Below are positions 47,545 through 56,023 of a stretch of 64,000 bases of DNA, piece after piece. The stretch lies in assembly GCF_009467825.1 (NCBI RefSeq), contig NZ_WIOK01000003.1:227927-291926 (forward strand), given 5' to 3'. A program made the position numbers and the translations under genes. The stretch's first letter is position 1; every line of letters starts with the position of its first letter. Below the pieces are notes generated by a model, which did not search any database, was not told where the DNA came from, and was given only the letters and a program-made list of their open reading frames with translations. Origin of the DNA: Cyclobacterium xiamenense (GTDB taxonomy: Bacteria > Bacteroidota > Bacteroidia > Cytophagales > Cyclobacteriaceae).

Positions 47545-47589
47545 AAAAAGGGGCGAAACGGATGATCACCATCCGGTTTGCCCCTTTTA
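47545..47589 (+). terminator. Intrinsic terminator after the second susCD pair
   Basis: aaaaaggggc...ggatg (47545-47564) pairs with catcc...gcccctttt (47570-47587) around a very short loop, forming an almost continuous stem of about 19 pairs, with a T-run on the 3' side. Confidence 0.88.
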
Positions 47590-47677
47590 TCCTATTTTCG
47601 TACAATAGATCGACTATCTGTAGGAATTGTTCCAAACAATTTGCTTACTTTAAATTCCAAAACAACTTCTTTTCTCC

Positions 47678-48718
47678 ATGAAAGCACCCTTTCTAAACAC
47701 CAAGAGCTGCTCCCTTTCCTTCCTGGCTGTACTCGTTTTCGTTGCCTTGACCGGAAGCCTGTGTATGGCCCAACAGGAAAAGCTGATGCTCCATTTCGAC
47801 GGTGGCGATGGCCCCGGCAACGGAAAAAAAATCGTACTAATAGCAGGAGATGACGAATACCGCTCAGAGGAAGGCCTTCCTATGCTGGCAAAAATTCTTT
47901 CCACCCACCATGGTTTTTCCACAACGGTACTGTTTCCCATCAATCCGGAAAAAAACGAGGTAGTCCCCAACTATAAAAGTAACATCCCAGGCATGGAAGC
48001 CCTCGAGGATGCCGACCTGGCCATTATTCTGCTGCGTTTTCGGGAGCTACCTGACGAACAGATGCGCTATTTCGATGCGTTCCTGAAGGCAGGGAAGCCA
48101 CTGATCGCACTGCGTACATCTACCCATGCCTTCAATTACAGCGCGGAAAGCAAGAGTCCCTACGCCAAGTACCATTGGCAAAGCAAATCTCCAGGCTGGG
48201 AAAAAGGATTTGGAAAAAAGATACTGGGAGAAACCTGGGTAGCCCACCACGGACACCATGCCGTGGAAGGCACGCGGGCCTTACTGGATGGCATACAAGC
48301 CGCTGCCAAAAATCCTATTTTAAATGGAGTTAAGGACATTTGGGCCGCATCGGATGTGTATACGGTGACCGACATCGGAGACGATGCCACCGTTTTGATT
48401 CACGGGGCGTCTACCTCCGGGATGACTCCCGATGCCCCAATCAATTGGGAAAAATCCCTGATGCCGGTAGCATGGACCAAATCCTACGCACTGGAGGGCG
48501 GGAAAAAAGGAAGGGTCTTCGCCAGTACCATGGGTGCTTCCGTAGACTTGCTCAGCGAGGATTTACGGAGACTTATCGTCAACGCTACCTACTGGGGCCT
48601 GGACATGGAACCAATGATTCCGGAAAAAGCCGAGGTATTCATCGTTGGTTCCTACGAACCGACCATGTTTGGATTTGATAATTTCAGAACAGGAATGAAG
48701 GTATCGGATTTCGAATAA
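47678..48718 (+). CDS. ThuA domain-containing secreted protein
   Basis: A 346-residue protein with a signal peptide (SFLAVLVFVALTGSLCMAQ) and a ThuA-like fold, a class I glutamine-amidotransferase-like domain found in trehalose-utilisation and related sugar loci. Landmarks are KKIVLIAGDDEYRSEEGLPMLAKIL, DADLAIILLRFRELPDEQM, GKPLIALRTSTHAFNY, GETWVAHHGHHAVEGTRALL and TMGASVDLLSEDLRRLIVNATYWGL. No classical amidotransferase Cys-His-Glu triad is evident. ThuA proteins are thought to act on keto-sugars, but the reaction is not settled. It is the first gene of a tight run of four that ends at the terminator at 51344. Confidence 0.88.
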   Translation: MKAPFLNTKSCSLSFLAVLVFVALTGSLCMAQQEKLMLHFDGGDGPGNGKKIVLIAGDDEYRSEEGLPMLAKILSTHHGFSTTVLFPINPEKNEVVPNYKSNIPGMEALEDADLAIILLRFRELPDEQMRYFDAFLKAGKPLIALRTSTHAFNYSAESKSPYAKYHWQSKSPGWEKGFGKKILGETWVAHHGHHAVEGTRALLDGIQAAAKNPILNGVKDIWAASDVYTVTDIGDDATVLIHGASTSGMTPDAPINWEKSLMPVAWTKSYALEGGKKGRVFASTMGASVDLLSEDLRRLIVNATYWGLDMEPMIPEKAEVFIVGSYEPTMFGFDNFRTGMKVSDFE

Positions 48719-48765
48719 TCCCCATAGAAAACACCGTTTTTTTACCCATCATTAACGTACATATC

Positions 48766-49617
48766 ATGAATAAAATTGGATTTAACGTGCTGGCATGGTC
48801 TGCCGTTGTTTCGGATGAACTAAAACCCATCATTGAGCGGCTAAAAGCGATTGGTTACGACGGCGTTGAGTTTTTTGTGGGATCGCCCGATGAAAAAGCC
48901 TATCGGGAAATCGGCTCCTTCGCGAGCCAGGCAGGGCTTGAAACCACCACCGTTTTTGTGTTGGGTCCGGATGAAAACCCGATAGACCCCAGCGCTGCTG
49001 TGCGGGCAAAGGCTCTGGACAAAATAAAATGGACCATCGACCGCTCCAACGATCTGGGTGCAAAAGTGATTTGTGGCCCCTTTCACTCTGCGTTTTCTAC
49101 CTTTGCCCAGCGGTCTCCCACCGAGGAGGAATACGACCGAAGCGCAGAGGTATTGCACCAAGCGGGTGACCATGCCGCGCAGGCCGGAATTACCCTTACC
49201 CCGGAAGCGCTGAACCGCTTTGAATGCTACCTCTGCAACACGATGGACCAACTGATCCATTTGGTTAAAAAAGTCGACCACCCCCATGTGAAGGCCATGT
49301 TTGACACCCATCATGCCAATATCGAAGAGAAAAAACTCGGAGATGCCCTACGAAAGGTAGCTCCCTACCTGGGTCATGTACACATCAGCGAAAACGATCG
49401 CGGCACCCCTGGTTCCGGCCATGTGCCCTGGGACGATACCTTTGCTACCCTGGCAGCGATCAAGTTCGGAGGCTGGCTCACCATCGAGGGGTTTACCAGA
49501 AATGACCCCGACTTTGCCAACTCCATCGGCGTATGGCGGGAGTTTTCCCAACCCTGGGAAATGGCCGAAAATGGATACCGCTTTATTCGGGAAATGGGTG
49601 CCAAACACGGACTTTAA
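48766..49617 (+). CDS. Sugar epimerase of the D-tagatose/D-psicose 3-epimerase type (TIM barrel)
   Basis: A 283-residue cytosolic TIM-barrel enzyme without signal peptide, from the ketose 3-epimerase branch. The metal-binding set typical of that branch is visible: Glu in LTPEALNRFE, Asp in KAMFDTHHANIEE, His in GHVHISENDRGTPGSGHVPWD, and Glu in WLTIEGFTRND. The phrase ENDRGTPGSGH is characteristic of the D-tagatose 3-epimerase family. It lies 47 bases after the ThuA gene. With the next gene it gives two different barrels in one operon, which suggests two successive isomerisation or cleavage steps on a keto-sugar; that is inference. Confidence 0.88.
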   Translation: MNKIGFNVLAWSAVVSDELKPIIERLKAIGYDGVEFFVGSPDEKAYREIGSFASQAGLETTTVFVLGPDENPIDPSAAVRAKALDKIKWTIDRSNDLGAKVICGPFHSAFSTFAQRSPTEEEYDRSAEVLHQAGDHAAQAGITLTPEALNRFECYLCNTMDQLIHLVKKVDHPHVKAMFDTHHANIEEKKLGDALRKVAPYLGHVHISENDRGTPGSGHVPWDDTFATLAAIKFGGWLTIEGFTRNDPDFANSIGVWREFSQPWEMAENGYRFIREMGAKHGL

Positions 49618-49672
49618 TCCAACGCACCCTTTGCATCCCTCACGTTAACTAACCCTAAAACAAAAACAAGCA

Positions 49673-50497
49673 ATGAATACCTTACCTTTTCGATTTGGAG
49701 CAGAAGTCTATACCTGGTTCATGAGCAATAACGGCGAGACCTACAAGGGCCAGCTCGGCCACATGATTGAAGTAATCGCCAAGGCCGGATTTACCGGTAT
49801 CCAGCCAATTTTCACCTGGATGGGGCCCCTGGCTGATGCCAATCTGCTCGAAAAGAAACTCAAAGAGGAAAATATCGAACTGGCAGCGGTGGCCCTTGCC
49901 CTGGATTGGAACGGGACCCAAGAAACCGATGAGGAAAAAAAGATTGCCGACGAGGCCATCAAACTACTCGCCAAATTCCCGGGGTCGGTTCTTTGTACGG
50001 TACAGATACCCACCGGGCGGCACGATCTGGTACAGCGAAGAAAAAATCTGGTCGAGATCGTAAATACCGTCTCTTCCCGGGCAACGGATCAGGGAGTGGT
50101 CAGTAGCTTTCACCCGAATTCTCCGCACACTTCCATTACCCGAACGGAGGAAGATTACCAGGTAATTCTAGAAAGCTTGAATCCAAAAGTGACGGGCTGG
50201 TGCCCGGATGTGGGCCATATCATCAACGGGGGCATGGACCCCCTGGCAAAAATGAAGGAATACCGCTCGCTGATTAATCACGTCCATTACAAGGACTGGG
50301 ACGGAAATCCGGAATTCACCCTGATGGGAAAAGGAAAAGTAGACTTCACCGGCATCACCCAGTGGTTGAAAGACGAACAGTTTAACGGTTGGATCATCTG
50401 TGAAGACGAGGGCCAGGAAGCCCTGGAAGATCCCGATTTTGTCACCCTACACGATGGTAAGTGGGTTCATGAATCGCTCATTCCAAACCTGAAATAG
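49673..50497 (+). CDS. Sugar phosphate isomerase/epimerase (xylose-isomerase-like TIM barrel)
   Basis: A 274-residue cytosolic TIM-barrel protein related to inosose dehydratases and IolE/IolI-type isomerases. Visible strands are FRFGAEVYTWFMSNNG, GFTGIQPIFTWMG, IELAAVALALDWNG, SVLCTVQIPTGRHDL, GVVSSFHPNSPHTS, VTGWCPDVGHIINGGMDP (metal Asp and His), HVHYKDWDGNPEF and GWIICEDEGQEA (metal Glu). The HVHYKD motif is typical of this group. It differs clearly from its neighbour at 48766. The alpha/beta hydrolase gene begins three bases after its stop, so the two are surely cotranscribed. Confidence 0.85.
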   Translation: MNTLPFRFGAEVYTWFMSNNGETYKGQLGHMIEVIAKAGFTGIQPIFTWMGPLADANLLEKKLKEENIELAAVALALDWNGTQETDEEKKIADEAIKLLAKFPGSVLCTVQIPTGRHDLVQRRKNLVEIVNTVSSRATDQGVVSSFHPNSPHTSITRTEEDYQVILESLNPKVTGWCPDVGHIINGGMDPLAKMKEYRSLINHVHYKDWDGNPEFTLMGKGKVDFTGITQWLKDEQFNGWIICEDEGQEALEDPDFVTLHDGKWVHESLIPNLK

Positions 50498-50500
50498 CCG

Positions 50501-51304
50501 ATGCCTACCGTACAAAGTAATGGAATCAACCTCTACTACGAGGAAAGAGGATCTGGCGATCCACTGTTATTGATCATGGGAATCACCGCCCCGGGTGCCG
50601 TCTGGGAAAAACACGTAGCACATTGGGAAAAAAGCTTTCGTTGTATACTGGTAGATAACCGCGGTGTAGGCTTATCCGACAAGCCTCCCGGCCCGTACAG
50701 TTCGGCACAAATGGCCGATGACTGTGCGGGATTGTTGCAACACCTGGAACTTTCCGATGTACGCGTGGTGGGGGTCTCCATGGGCAGTATCATTGCCCAG
50801 CAACTGGCCATTCGCCATCCCGAATTGCTGCGATCCCTGGTACTCATGTGCCCCTGGGCGCAGTGTGACCGGATGGCCGAAACGATCTTCCGACACATGG
50901 TGGACTGCAAAGCCCGGCTACGCCCGGAAGAATTTAGCTTGTACGTGCAGCTGCTGATTTTCTCCAAAGCCACCTTTGATGACAAAAAAGCATATCAAGG
51001 TCTGGTAGAGGATCGGAAAAACGCAGCTTTGGAGCCAAATCCCCAACCACTGGTTGGACTGGAGGGACAGGCTGAGGCCTGCATACACCACCAGGTAGTG
51101 GAACAGCTACCCTCCATCGCTCTCCCTACCTTTGTTCTGGGCGGAGAAGTAGACGCATTCACACCACTATGGATGACCCGGGAAGTAGCCGAAGCCATTC
51201 CCAATTCCCTGTTGCACATCTACCCGGGCAGCGGGCATGCCTTCCACTGGGAAAACCTGGAGGATTTTAACCAGCGGGTCCATCAGTGGTTGCTGGATAA
51301 TTAA
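50501..51304 (+). CDS. Alpha/beta hydrolase
   Basis: A 267-residue cytosolic hydrolase with the full catalytic set: oxyanion region LLIMGITAPGAVW, DNRGVGLSDKP, nucleophile elbow GVSMGS (Ser), acid Asp in LGGEVDAFTP, and His in GSGHAFHWE. It belongs to the 3-oxoadipate enol-lactonase/haloperoxidase-like branch, so ester or lactone hydrolysis is likely. A lactone hydrolase would suit a pathway that oxidises sugars, but the substrate is unknown. It is the last gene of the ThuA-epimerase-isomerase run and is followed by a very strong terminator. Confidence 0.88.
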   Translation: MPTVQSNGINLYYEERGSGDPLLLIMGITAPGAVWEKHVAHWEKSFRCILVDNRGVGLSDKPPGPYSSAQMADDCAGLLQHLELSDVRVVGVSMGSIIAQQLAIRHPELLRSLVLMCPWAQCDRMAETIFRHMVDCKARLRPEEFSLYVQLLIFSKATFDDKKAYQGLVEDRKNAALEPNPQPLVGLEGQAEACIHHQVVEQLPSIALPTFVLGGEVDAFTPLWMTREVAEAIPNSLLHIYPGSGHAFHWENLEDFNQRVHQWLLDN

Positions 51305-51343
51305 CAAAACTTCGGAGGTACTAGCGGTTTTTTCCACCGTTGC

Positions 51344-51390
51344 AAAAAGCTGCATGGCCGGTACCAGTACAAGGCCATGCAGCTTTTTTT
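51344..51390. terminator. Strong intrinsic terminator after the alpha/beta hydrolase
   Basis: aaaaagctgcatggcc (51344-51359) pairs perfectly with ggccatgcagcttttt (from 51373) around a 13-base loop; a run of seven T follows. It closes the ThuA operon and also blocks reading from the pseudogene side. Confidence 0.93.
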
Positions 51391-51832
51391 ATTCATTTTT
51401 TATTTTTTGTAAACAAATTATCCCTTGGATGGCTGGGATTGGCACTGGCTTTTGTGTTTTTATCGCTGGACGAAGCCACCCAAATCCACGAATTTTTTAT
51501 CGGGTATTTCAGAATTGATTTTGGCCTTTCCGGCTATTTTTATTCTGCCTGGATTATTCCCTATGGTGTGGCACTGGTCGTACTGGCCCTGGTGGGGATT
51601 TACCATGGACAATGAAGGCTTTGGCTTGGGATACATGCTCTTTTATACCATGGAGGAAACCCTGGAAAAACGCGGTGTATCGCTTTTTTATATGGAGCCT
51701 TCTCCATTTTCTTTCCCGGAGAAAAAAGAAAGTATCACTGAAATTAGCACCAATCGCCGGCTGAATGGCTGCATATACCCTGGTGAACAGGATAGTGCAG
51801 GATACTTTATACGTCAAATAGGTTACCTTTAA
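51391..51832 (+). pseudogene. Remnant of a multi-pass membrane protein gene (FLSLDEATQIHE-type)
   Basis: One frame to 51615 encodes membrane-protein sequence: WLGLALAFVFLSLDEATQIHEFF, then SAWIIPYGVALVVLALVGI. A second frame continues from about 51604 with GFGLGYMLFYTMEETLEKRGVSLFY. Both pieces resemble, in this order, the second half of a known family of multi-pass Bacteroidota and cyanobacterial membrane proteins (S-DE-x-x-x-IHE and later a Y-T-x-E-E-x-L-E-x-x-G segment). Here the N-terminal helices are absent, a middle helix is deleted and the frame shifts, so it is decayed. It has no start of its own, directly follows the terminator, and ends three bases before the VCBS gene. Confidence 0.65.
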
Positions 51833-51835
51833 ACC

Positions 51836-52966
51836 ATGATTGGATACACATGCATTGCCCTAACGTTGGCATTTCTCAACGATGACCCCAAACCGGTAAC
51901 CTTCGAAAAACAACTGATCGCCATGGAAAGTGCGGAATCGGTGGGCGTTTTTGATGTAGACGGAGATGGAAATCCGGATCTGATTTCCGGCAGTTATTGG
52001 TACAAAGGCCCGGAATTCACCTCCAGACAGCTCATCGGTCAGGTAAAGCGAGTGAGTGAGTATTTCGATGATTTTTCTACCATCCCGCTCGACGTAAATG
52101 GAGACGGAAAGATGGACTACGTCACCGGAGGTTGGTTTGGAAAGACATTGTTCTGGGTAGAAAATCCCGGAAATAACGGGGAATGGACGGTACACGAAAT
52201 CGCGAATACCGGAAATGTGGAAACGTCTCGTGCCTGGGATGTAGACGGTGACGGCTTCCTGGACATTGTCCCCAATACCCCCAACCAACCGCTGGCTTAC
52301 TACAGCCTCAGTCGAGATGCCGATGGCAAGGGAACGGGCAGTTTTGAAAAGCATCCGGTCACCGAAAAACACGGGCACGGTCTGGGGTTTGGCGACATCA
52401 ACGGAGATGGACGAGGAGATTTTATCATTCCCGAAGGTTGGTTGGAAGCGCCTGACGACTTGGAAAACGGCAGCTGGAAACTGCATCCCTCCTTCTCCCT
52501 CGGTGGTGCCAGTGTGCCAATTATTGTCACCGACGTCAACGCCGATGGATTGAACGACTTCATTGTGGGGCAGGGCCACGATTACGGCTTGCACTGGTAC
52601 GAGCAGATGCGAGAAGGCGGGGAGATTTCCTTTATCCAACATCCCATTGATCCTTTTCAATCCCAATACCATACCATGGAATGGGCCGATATTGACAACG
52701 ACGGACAGATGGAATTGATCACCGGAAAACGCTACCGGGCCCACAATGGAAGAGACCCTGGGGCAAACGATCATTTGGGCTTGTACTATTTCAAGTGGAA
52801 CGGAGAATCCTTCACCAAAAACATCATAAGCTACGGCCCATTTGGAGAAGGAAAGGGTGCCGGACTTTATTTCTCGGTAGAAGACCTGAATGGAAACGGC
52901 CTGCTGGACATAGTGGTGGCCGGAAAAGACGGTCTCGTGGTGTTTCACAACCGGGGTCCGCGATAG
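51836..52966 (+). CDS. FG-GAP/VCBS repeat-containing propeller protein
   Basis: A 376-residue protein made of seven FG-GAP/VCBS blades, each with a Ca-binding loop: DVDGDGNPDL, DVNGDGKMDY, DVDGDGFLDI, DINGDGRGDF, DVNADGLNDF, DIDNDGQMEL and DLNGNGLLDI. Seven repeats fit one complete seven-bladed propeller. The N-terminus MIGYTCIALTLAFLNDD is a weak signal sequence; export is likely but not certain. The start lies three bases after the stop of the pseudogene, so the original promoter may have been replaced; a near -7 match (TACCTTTA) is at 51825-51832. Such proteins bind ligands or surfaces and are frequent beside SusC/D pairs. Confidence 0.82.
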   Translation: MIGYTCIALTLAFLNDDPKPVTFEKQLIAMESAESVGVFDVDGDGNPDLISGSYWYKGPEFTSRQLIGQVKRVSEYFDDFSTIPLDVNGDGKMDYVTGGWFGKTLFWVENPGNNGEWTVHEIANTGNVETSRAWDVDGDGFLDIVPNTPNQPLAYYSLSRDADGKGTGSFEKHPVTEKHGHGLGFGDINGDGRGDFIIPEGWLEAPDDLENGSWKLHPSFSLGGASVPIIVTDVNADGLNDFIVGQGHDYGLHWYEQMREGGEISFIQHPIDPFQSQYHTMEWADIDNDGQMELITGKRYRAHNGRDPGANDHLGLYYFKWNGESFTKNIISYGPFGEGKGAGLYFSVEDLNGNGLLDIVVAGKDGLVVFHNRGPR

Positions 52967-53033
52967 GTCTTCAATTCCCTTCAACAAATACAAGGCAGGA
53001 GAAAAACCCTCCGGAAGCAGCACGGAAAGATAA

Positions 53034-53046
53034 CGTTAAGTTAACG
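53034..53046. promoter_or_regulatory. cgttaaGttaacg palindrome upstream of the phosphoesterase gene
   Basis: A perfect 13-base odd palindrome (6+1+6) lies 54 bases before the ATG at 53100. Its size suits an operator half-pair or dyad, but no regulator gene is adjacent and it may be a chance motif. Confidence 0.25.
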
Positions 53047-53099
53047 CGAGTCTATCCGCGATTAGCTAACTTGCTCGAAAAGAAATACAACCAACCGCT

Positions 53100-54677
53100 A
53101 TGAAAAAAATCGCGTTTTTATGCTGGTGCGTTTGCATCAGCGTTTCCGTTATTGCCCAGAATCAGGTTTCGGGCTACGTGTTTGAAGACAGCAACCAAAA
53201 TGGCAAGAAAGAACGCAGGGAAAAAGGCATCCCCGCGGTAGCCGTTACCAACGGCGTACAGGTCGTACTCACCGATGAGGACGGTAAGTACCAACTTCCC
53301 ATAGCCGGGGACGAGATTATTTTTGTAATCAAGCCATCCGGCTACGCCGTTCCTACCGGAGCAAATGGATTGCCTGCATTCTACTACAACCACAAGCCGG
53401 AAGGTTCCCCCGATCTGAAATACGGCGGGGTTGCCCCTACAGGAAAATTACCCAAATCGGTAGATTTTGCCCTTTATCCATCCGAGGAACCGGAAGAATT
53501 TACCGCCATGGTCTTCGGGGATCCGCAACCCTACACGCAGAAAGAGCTGGAGGCCTTCGCAAAGGGAGTGGTTAGTGAAGCAAAAAATGAATCCGGTATT
53601 CGTTTTGGGATTAGCCTCGGAGATCTATCCGGTGATGACCTGGACCTTCATCCGGGTTACGTGGAAATTCTAAAACAAACCGCCTGGCCCTGGTACAACG
53701 TCATGGGAAACCACGACATGAACTACGATGCAACGATTGATGCCCATGCGGATGAATCCTTTGAGAAGACATTTGGCCCCTCCTCCTATGCGTTTAATTA
53801 CGGAGATGCGCATTTTATCGTATTGGAAGACATTCTCTATCCCGATCCCAGAGATGGGCAAGGGTATTGGGGAGGCTTTCGGCAAGACCAGTTGGATTTT
53901 GTCGAAAACAACCTGAAACACGTGGACAAAGACCGGCTGGTGGTACTTTCTTTTCACATTCCCTTGCTCCACCAAAACGAAAATGCCTTCCGCGACAGCG
54001 ACCGAAAGCGATTGTTTGACTTGCTGAAAGACTACCCCAACCGCCTTGCCATGTCGGCCCATACTCACCTGCAACGACACAATTTCTATACGGCCGAAAA
54101 TGGATGGGAAGGCGATGGACGTTTTCACGAATACAATGCCGGTACTACCTCCGGAGATTGGTACTCCGGTAAACTCAACGAGCAGGGAATCCCCATCTCC
54201 ACCATGCGGGATGGCACCCCAAAAGGGTATGCCCTTTTGCACGTGTCGGGCAATAGCTATACCATCGACTACAAGGTAGTAGGAGAGCCCAGGGATTATC
54301 AGATACGGATTTTCAATCCCAAGGTCGTTGCCAATAACCGCGGCAGCTCTTCCGGTATATTTGCCAACTTCTTTATTGGAGATAAAGACGATCTGGTGGA
54401 ATACAAAATCGATAATGGCGATTGGCGCCCCATGACCTGGATCGAAGCACCAGACCCTTCCTTTTTGGTCGATGTCATGGAATGGGATCTGATGGAATCC
54501 CTGGAGGCAGGCCGAAGGCCCTCCAACCCCGTCAATTCTACCCACCTTTGGCGAGGCGCCGTCCCTACAAACCTTCCGGTCGGTACGCACACAATCACAG
54601 TACGGGCGCGGGATATGTTTGGAAGAACCCATACCGCAAGTAGCACATACCGGATTGCCGAACCGGTAACCTTTTAA
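53100..54677 (+). CDS. Calcineurin-like phosphoesterase with N- and C-terminal accessory domains, secreted
   Basis: A 525-residue secreted metallophosphoesterase. Signal peptide at about 1-20 (ending SVIAQ), then an immunoglobulin-like N-terminal domain at about 24-120 (VSGYVFEDSNQNGKKERREKG), the catalytic core at about 135-370, and a beta-rich C-terminal domain to the end. Metal ligands are complete: GDPQPY, ISLGDLSGDD, VMGNHDMN, VLSFHIPLL and SAHTHLQRH. The three-part layout equals the MetallophosN, Metallophos, MetallophosC family of Bacteroidota. The natural substrate of the family is unknown; phosphate release from periplasmic compounds is likely. A bidirectional terminator follows. Confidence 0.92.
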   Translation: MKKIAFLCWCVCISVSVIAQNQVSGYVFEDSNQNGKKERREKGIPAVAVTNGVQVVLTDEDGKYQLPIAGDEIIFVIKPSGYAVPTGANGLPAFYYNHKPEGSPDLKYGGVAPTGKLPKSVDFALYPSEEPEEFTAMVFGDPQPYTQKELEAFAKGVVSEAKNESGIRFGISLGDLSGDDLDLHPGYVEILKQTAWPWYNVMGNHDMNYDATIDAHADESFEKTFGPSSYAFNYGDAHFIVLEDILYPDPRDGQGYWGGFRQDQLDFVENNLKHVDKDRLVVLSFHIPLLHQNENAFRDSDRKRLFDLLKDYPNRLAMSAHTHLQRHNFYTAENGWEGDGRFHEYNAGTTSGDWYSGKLNEQGIPISTMRDGTPKGYALLHVSGNSYTIDYKVVGEPRDYQIRIFNPKVVANNRGSSSGIFANFFIGDKDDLVEYKIDNGDWRPMTWIEAPDPSFLVDVMEWDLMESLEAGRRPSNPVNSTHLWRGAVPTNLPVGTHTITVRARDMFGRTHTASSTYRIAEPVTF

Positions 54678-54702
54678 AAACCACCTACCAACGTTCCGTA
54701 CG

Positions 54703-54735
54703 AAAGTGGCCGTCTATCCGACGGCCACTTTTTTT
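54703..54735. terminator. Bidirectional intrinsic terminator
   Basis: aaagtggccgtc (54703-54714) pairs with gacggccacttt (54720-54731) around a 5-base loop, followed by a T-run. It separates the phosphoesterase from the convergent gene at 54843. Confidence 0.88.
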
Positions 54736-54842
54736 ATTCTCATTTTCCTGTAAAAACCGACAGGGCGAGTCTTTTCCGGCGCAATTCGGACCTTGCCTGC
54801 ACTCCCACAGCTACAGCCCTGCTTTCCGAAATTGCCCGAAAT

Positions 54843-55973
54843 TCACTTCAATCCAAAGTGACCTAACTCTTCGTCGATCTTCTCGTTCCAACGCCCCTGC
54901 GCCGGACCGTTTAATCCGTGGGCCGTTTCCCGATCGTATTGCTCCTGCAGCCGATTCATTTCCCGATAGGCCTCCAGGTAATGGAAAGAAACCTTTCGAT
55001 CAAAATTATGGGGCTGTAGGTCCAATTGTTCTACCCGTTCCTTCAGGCGTTCCATCACAATTTTTGCGATATCGAAATGCCGTTGCTCGTGATTCAGCCC
55101 GTAGCTGTTATTCGTCCCCCGCACCCAGGAAGAGCTTTTTAGCATGTACGTTTTAAACACCAGGTCTACGATTACTTCTCCATCCTCGATCCAGCTATTA
55201 CCTTCGTAACTGATGCTGGCAAAGATGGAGGCTGCGTAATTATTGAACCGGGGCCTTCCTTTGAAATCATCCCAGGTCAAGGGCCGGATGGGATTGTAAA
55301 ACACCGTATCGTCTCCGAAGTCTTCCCGATAATCCCGGATACGAACCTGCACATCGCTAAGCAACTTGATTTCATTTTTGGATTCCTTTTCGATCCAGTC
55401 ATTGAAATAGGTAAGCGAATTGTTGATGGATCTTCTGAGTACCGGTTCAATCAGGTAAAATTGCCGAACACCCCGCTTGTAACTGATTCCTCCCTGAAAA
55501 TCCAACAAATGAACCAACTCGTCTCCCCTATCCAATTCAAAGGAAAAATCCAAAAAAACCTCCCCCTCCACCAGAACCCTCCCCTCGCCTTTCAGCACTT
55601 CCATGATTTTCAGGTCCTTGATTCGGACCACAATTGGTTTTAGGTTCGGATTTCTGGGAAGTACACCGGAAAAGTACCTTTCCAGCGCATTCATGGCGCC
55701 CCCTTCGAGATCCACGGTTTCTAACTGCCTACCGCTGTCGGCATTTGGTACCAGGAATGCCACGGGAGACTGGTCCGTCCGGTCATCGATCACTCCTTTG
55801 ATGTAGTATTCGGCGGGGACAAATAACTGGGAGGTCACCTTCAGTGCGATGGGATCGATGGGCTGCGAGGCCTTTACCGATTGCCCCGACGACACCAAAA
55901 GCAATCCAAAAAACCATAGGGTCCAAAAAGCAATACCTGGGCCCGTGGACCTATATAGCTGCGAAATACTCAT
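54843..55973 (-). CDS. Putative secreted zinc protease-like protein (DUF922-like C-terminal half)
   Basis: A 376-residue protein with an N-terminal membrane or signal segment at about 14-36, a region without recognised domain at about 40-220, and a C-terminal part with LTWDDFKGRP...NNYAASIFASISYEG and LNHEQRHFDIAKIVMERLKERV. HEQRH fits the HExxH zinc motif, and the W-D-D-F-x-G plus H-E-Q-x-H-F-D pattern resembles DUF922, a family of putative secreted Zn-dependent proteases. The N-terminal half (VSGQSVKASQPIDPIAL onward) suggests a substrate or partner domain. It lies 50 bases after the Ldh-family gene on the same strand. I rate the similarity as moderate and the activity as unproven. Confidence 0.6.
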   Translation of the reverse strand: MSISQLYRSTGPGIAFWTLWFFGLLLVSSGQSVKASQPIDPIALKVTSQLFVPAEYYIKGVIDDRTDQSPVAFLVPNADSGRQLETVDLEGGAMNALERYFSGVLPRNPNLKPIVVRIKDLKIMEVLKGEGRVLVEGEVFLDFSFELDRGDELVHLLDFQGGISYKRGVRQFYLIEPVLRRSINNSLTYFNDWIEKESKNEIKLLSDVQVRIRDYREDFGDDTVFYNPIRPLTWDDFKGRPRFNNYAASIFASISYEGNSWIEDGEVIVDLVFKTYMLKSSSWVRGTNNSYGLNHEQRHFDIAKIVMERLKERVEQLDLQPHNFDRKVSFHYLEAYREMNRLQEQYDRETAHGLNGPAQGRWNEKIDEELGHFGLK

Positions 55974-56023
55974 GGGAAATCCTCCTTTCTATCAGCCATA
56001 ACACGAAATCAACTCGCCGGGTT

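Noticed and set aside
51860..53023. A 387-codon minus-strand frame
   Set aside because: It is the mirror of the seven-repeat VCBS gene; the regular DxDGDG codons keep the opposite strand open.
53670..54632. A 320-codon minus-strand frame
   Set aside because: It is opposite the phosphoesterase, whose metal-binding motifs are complete; no signal or domain is seen on the minus strand.
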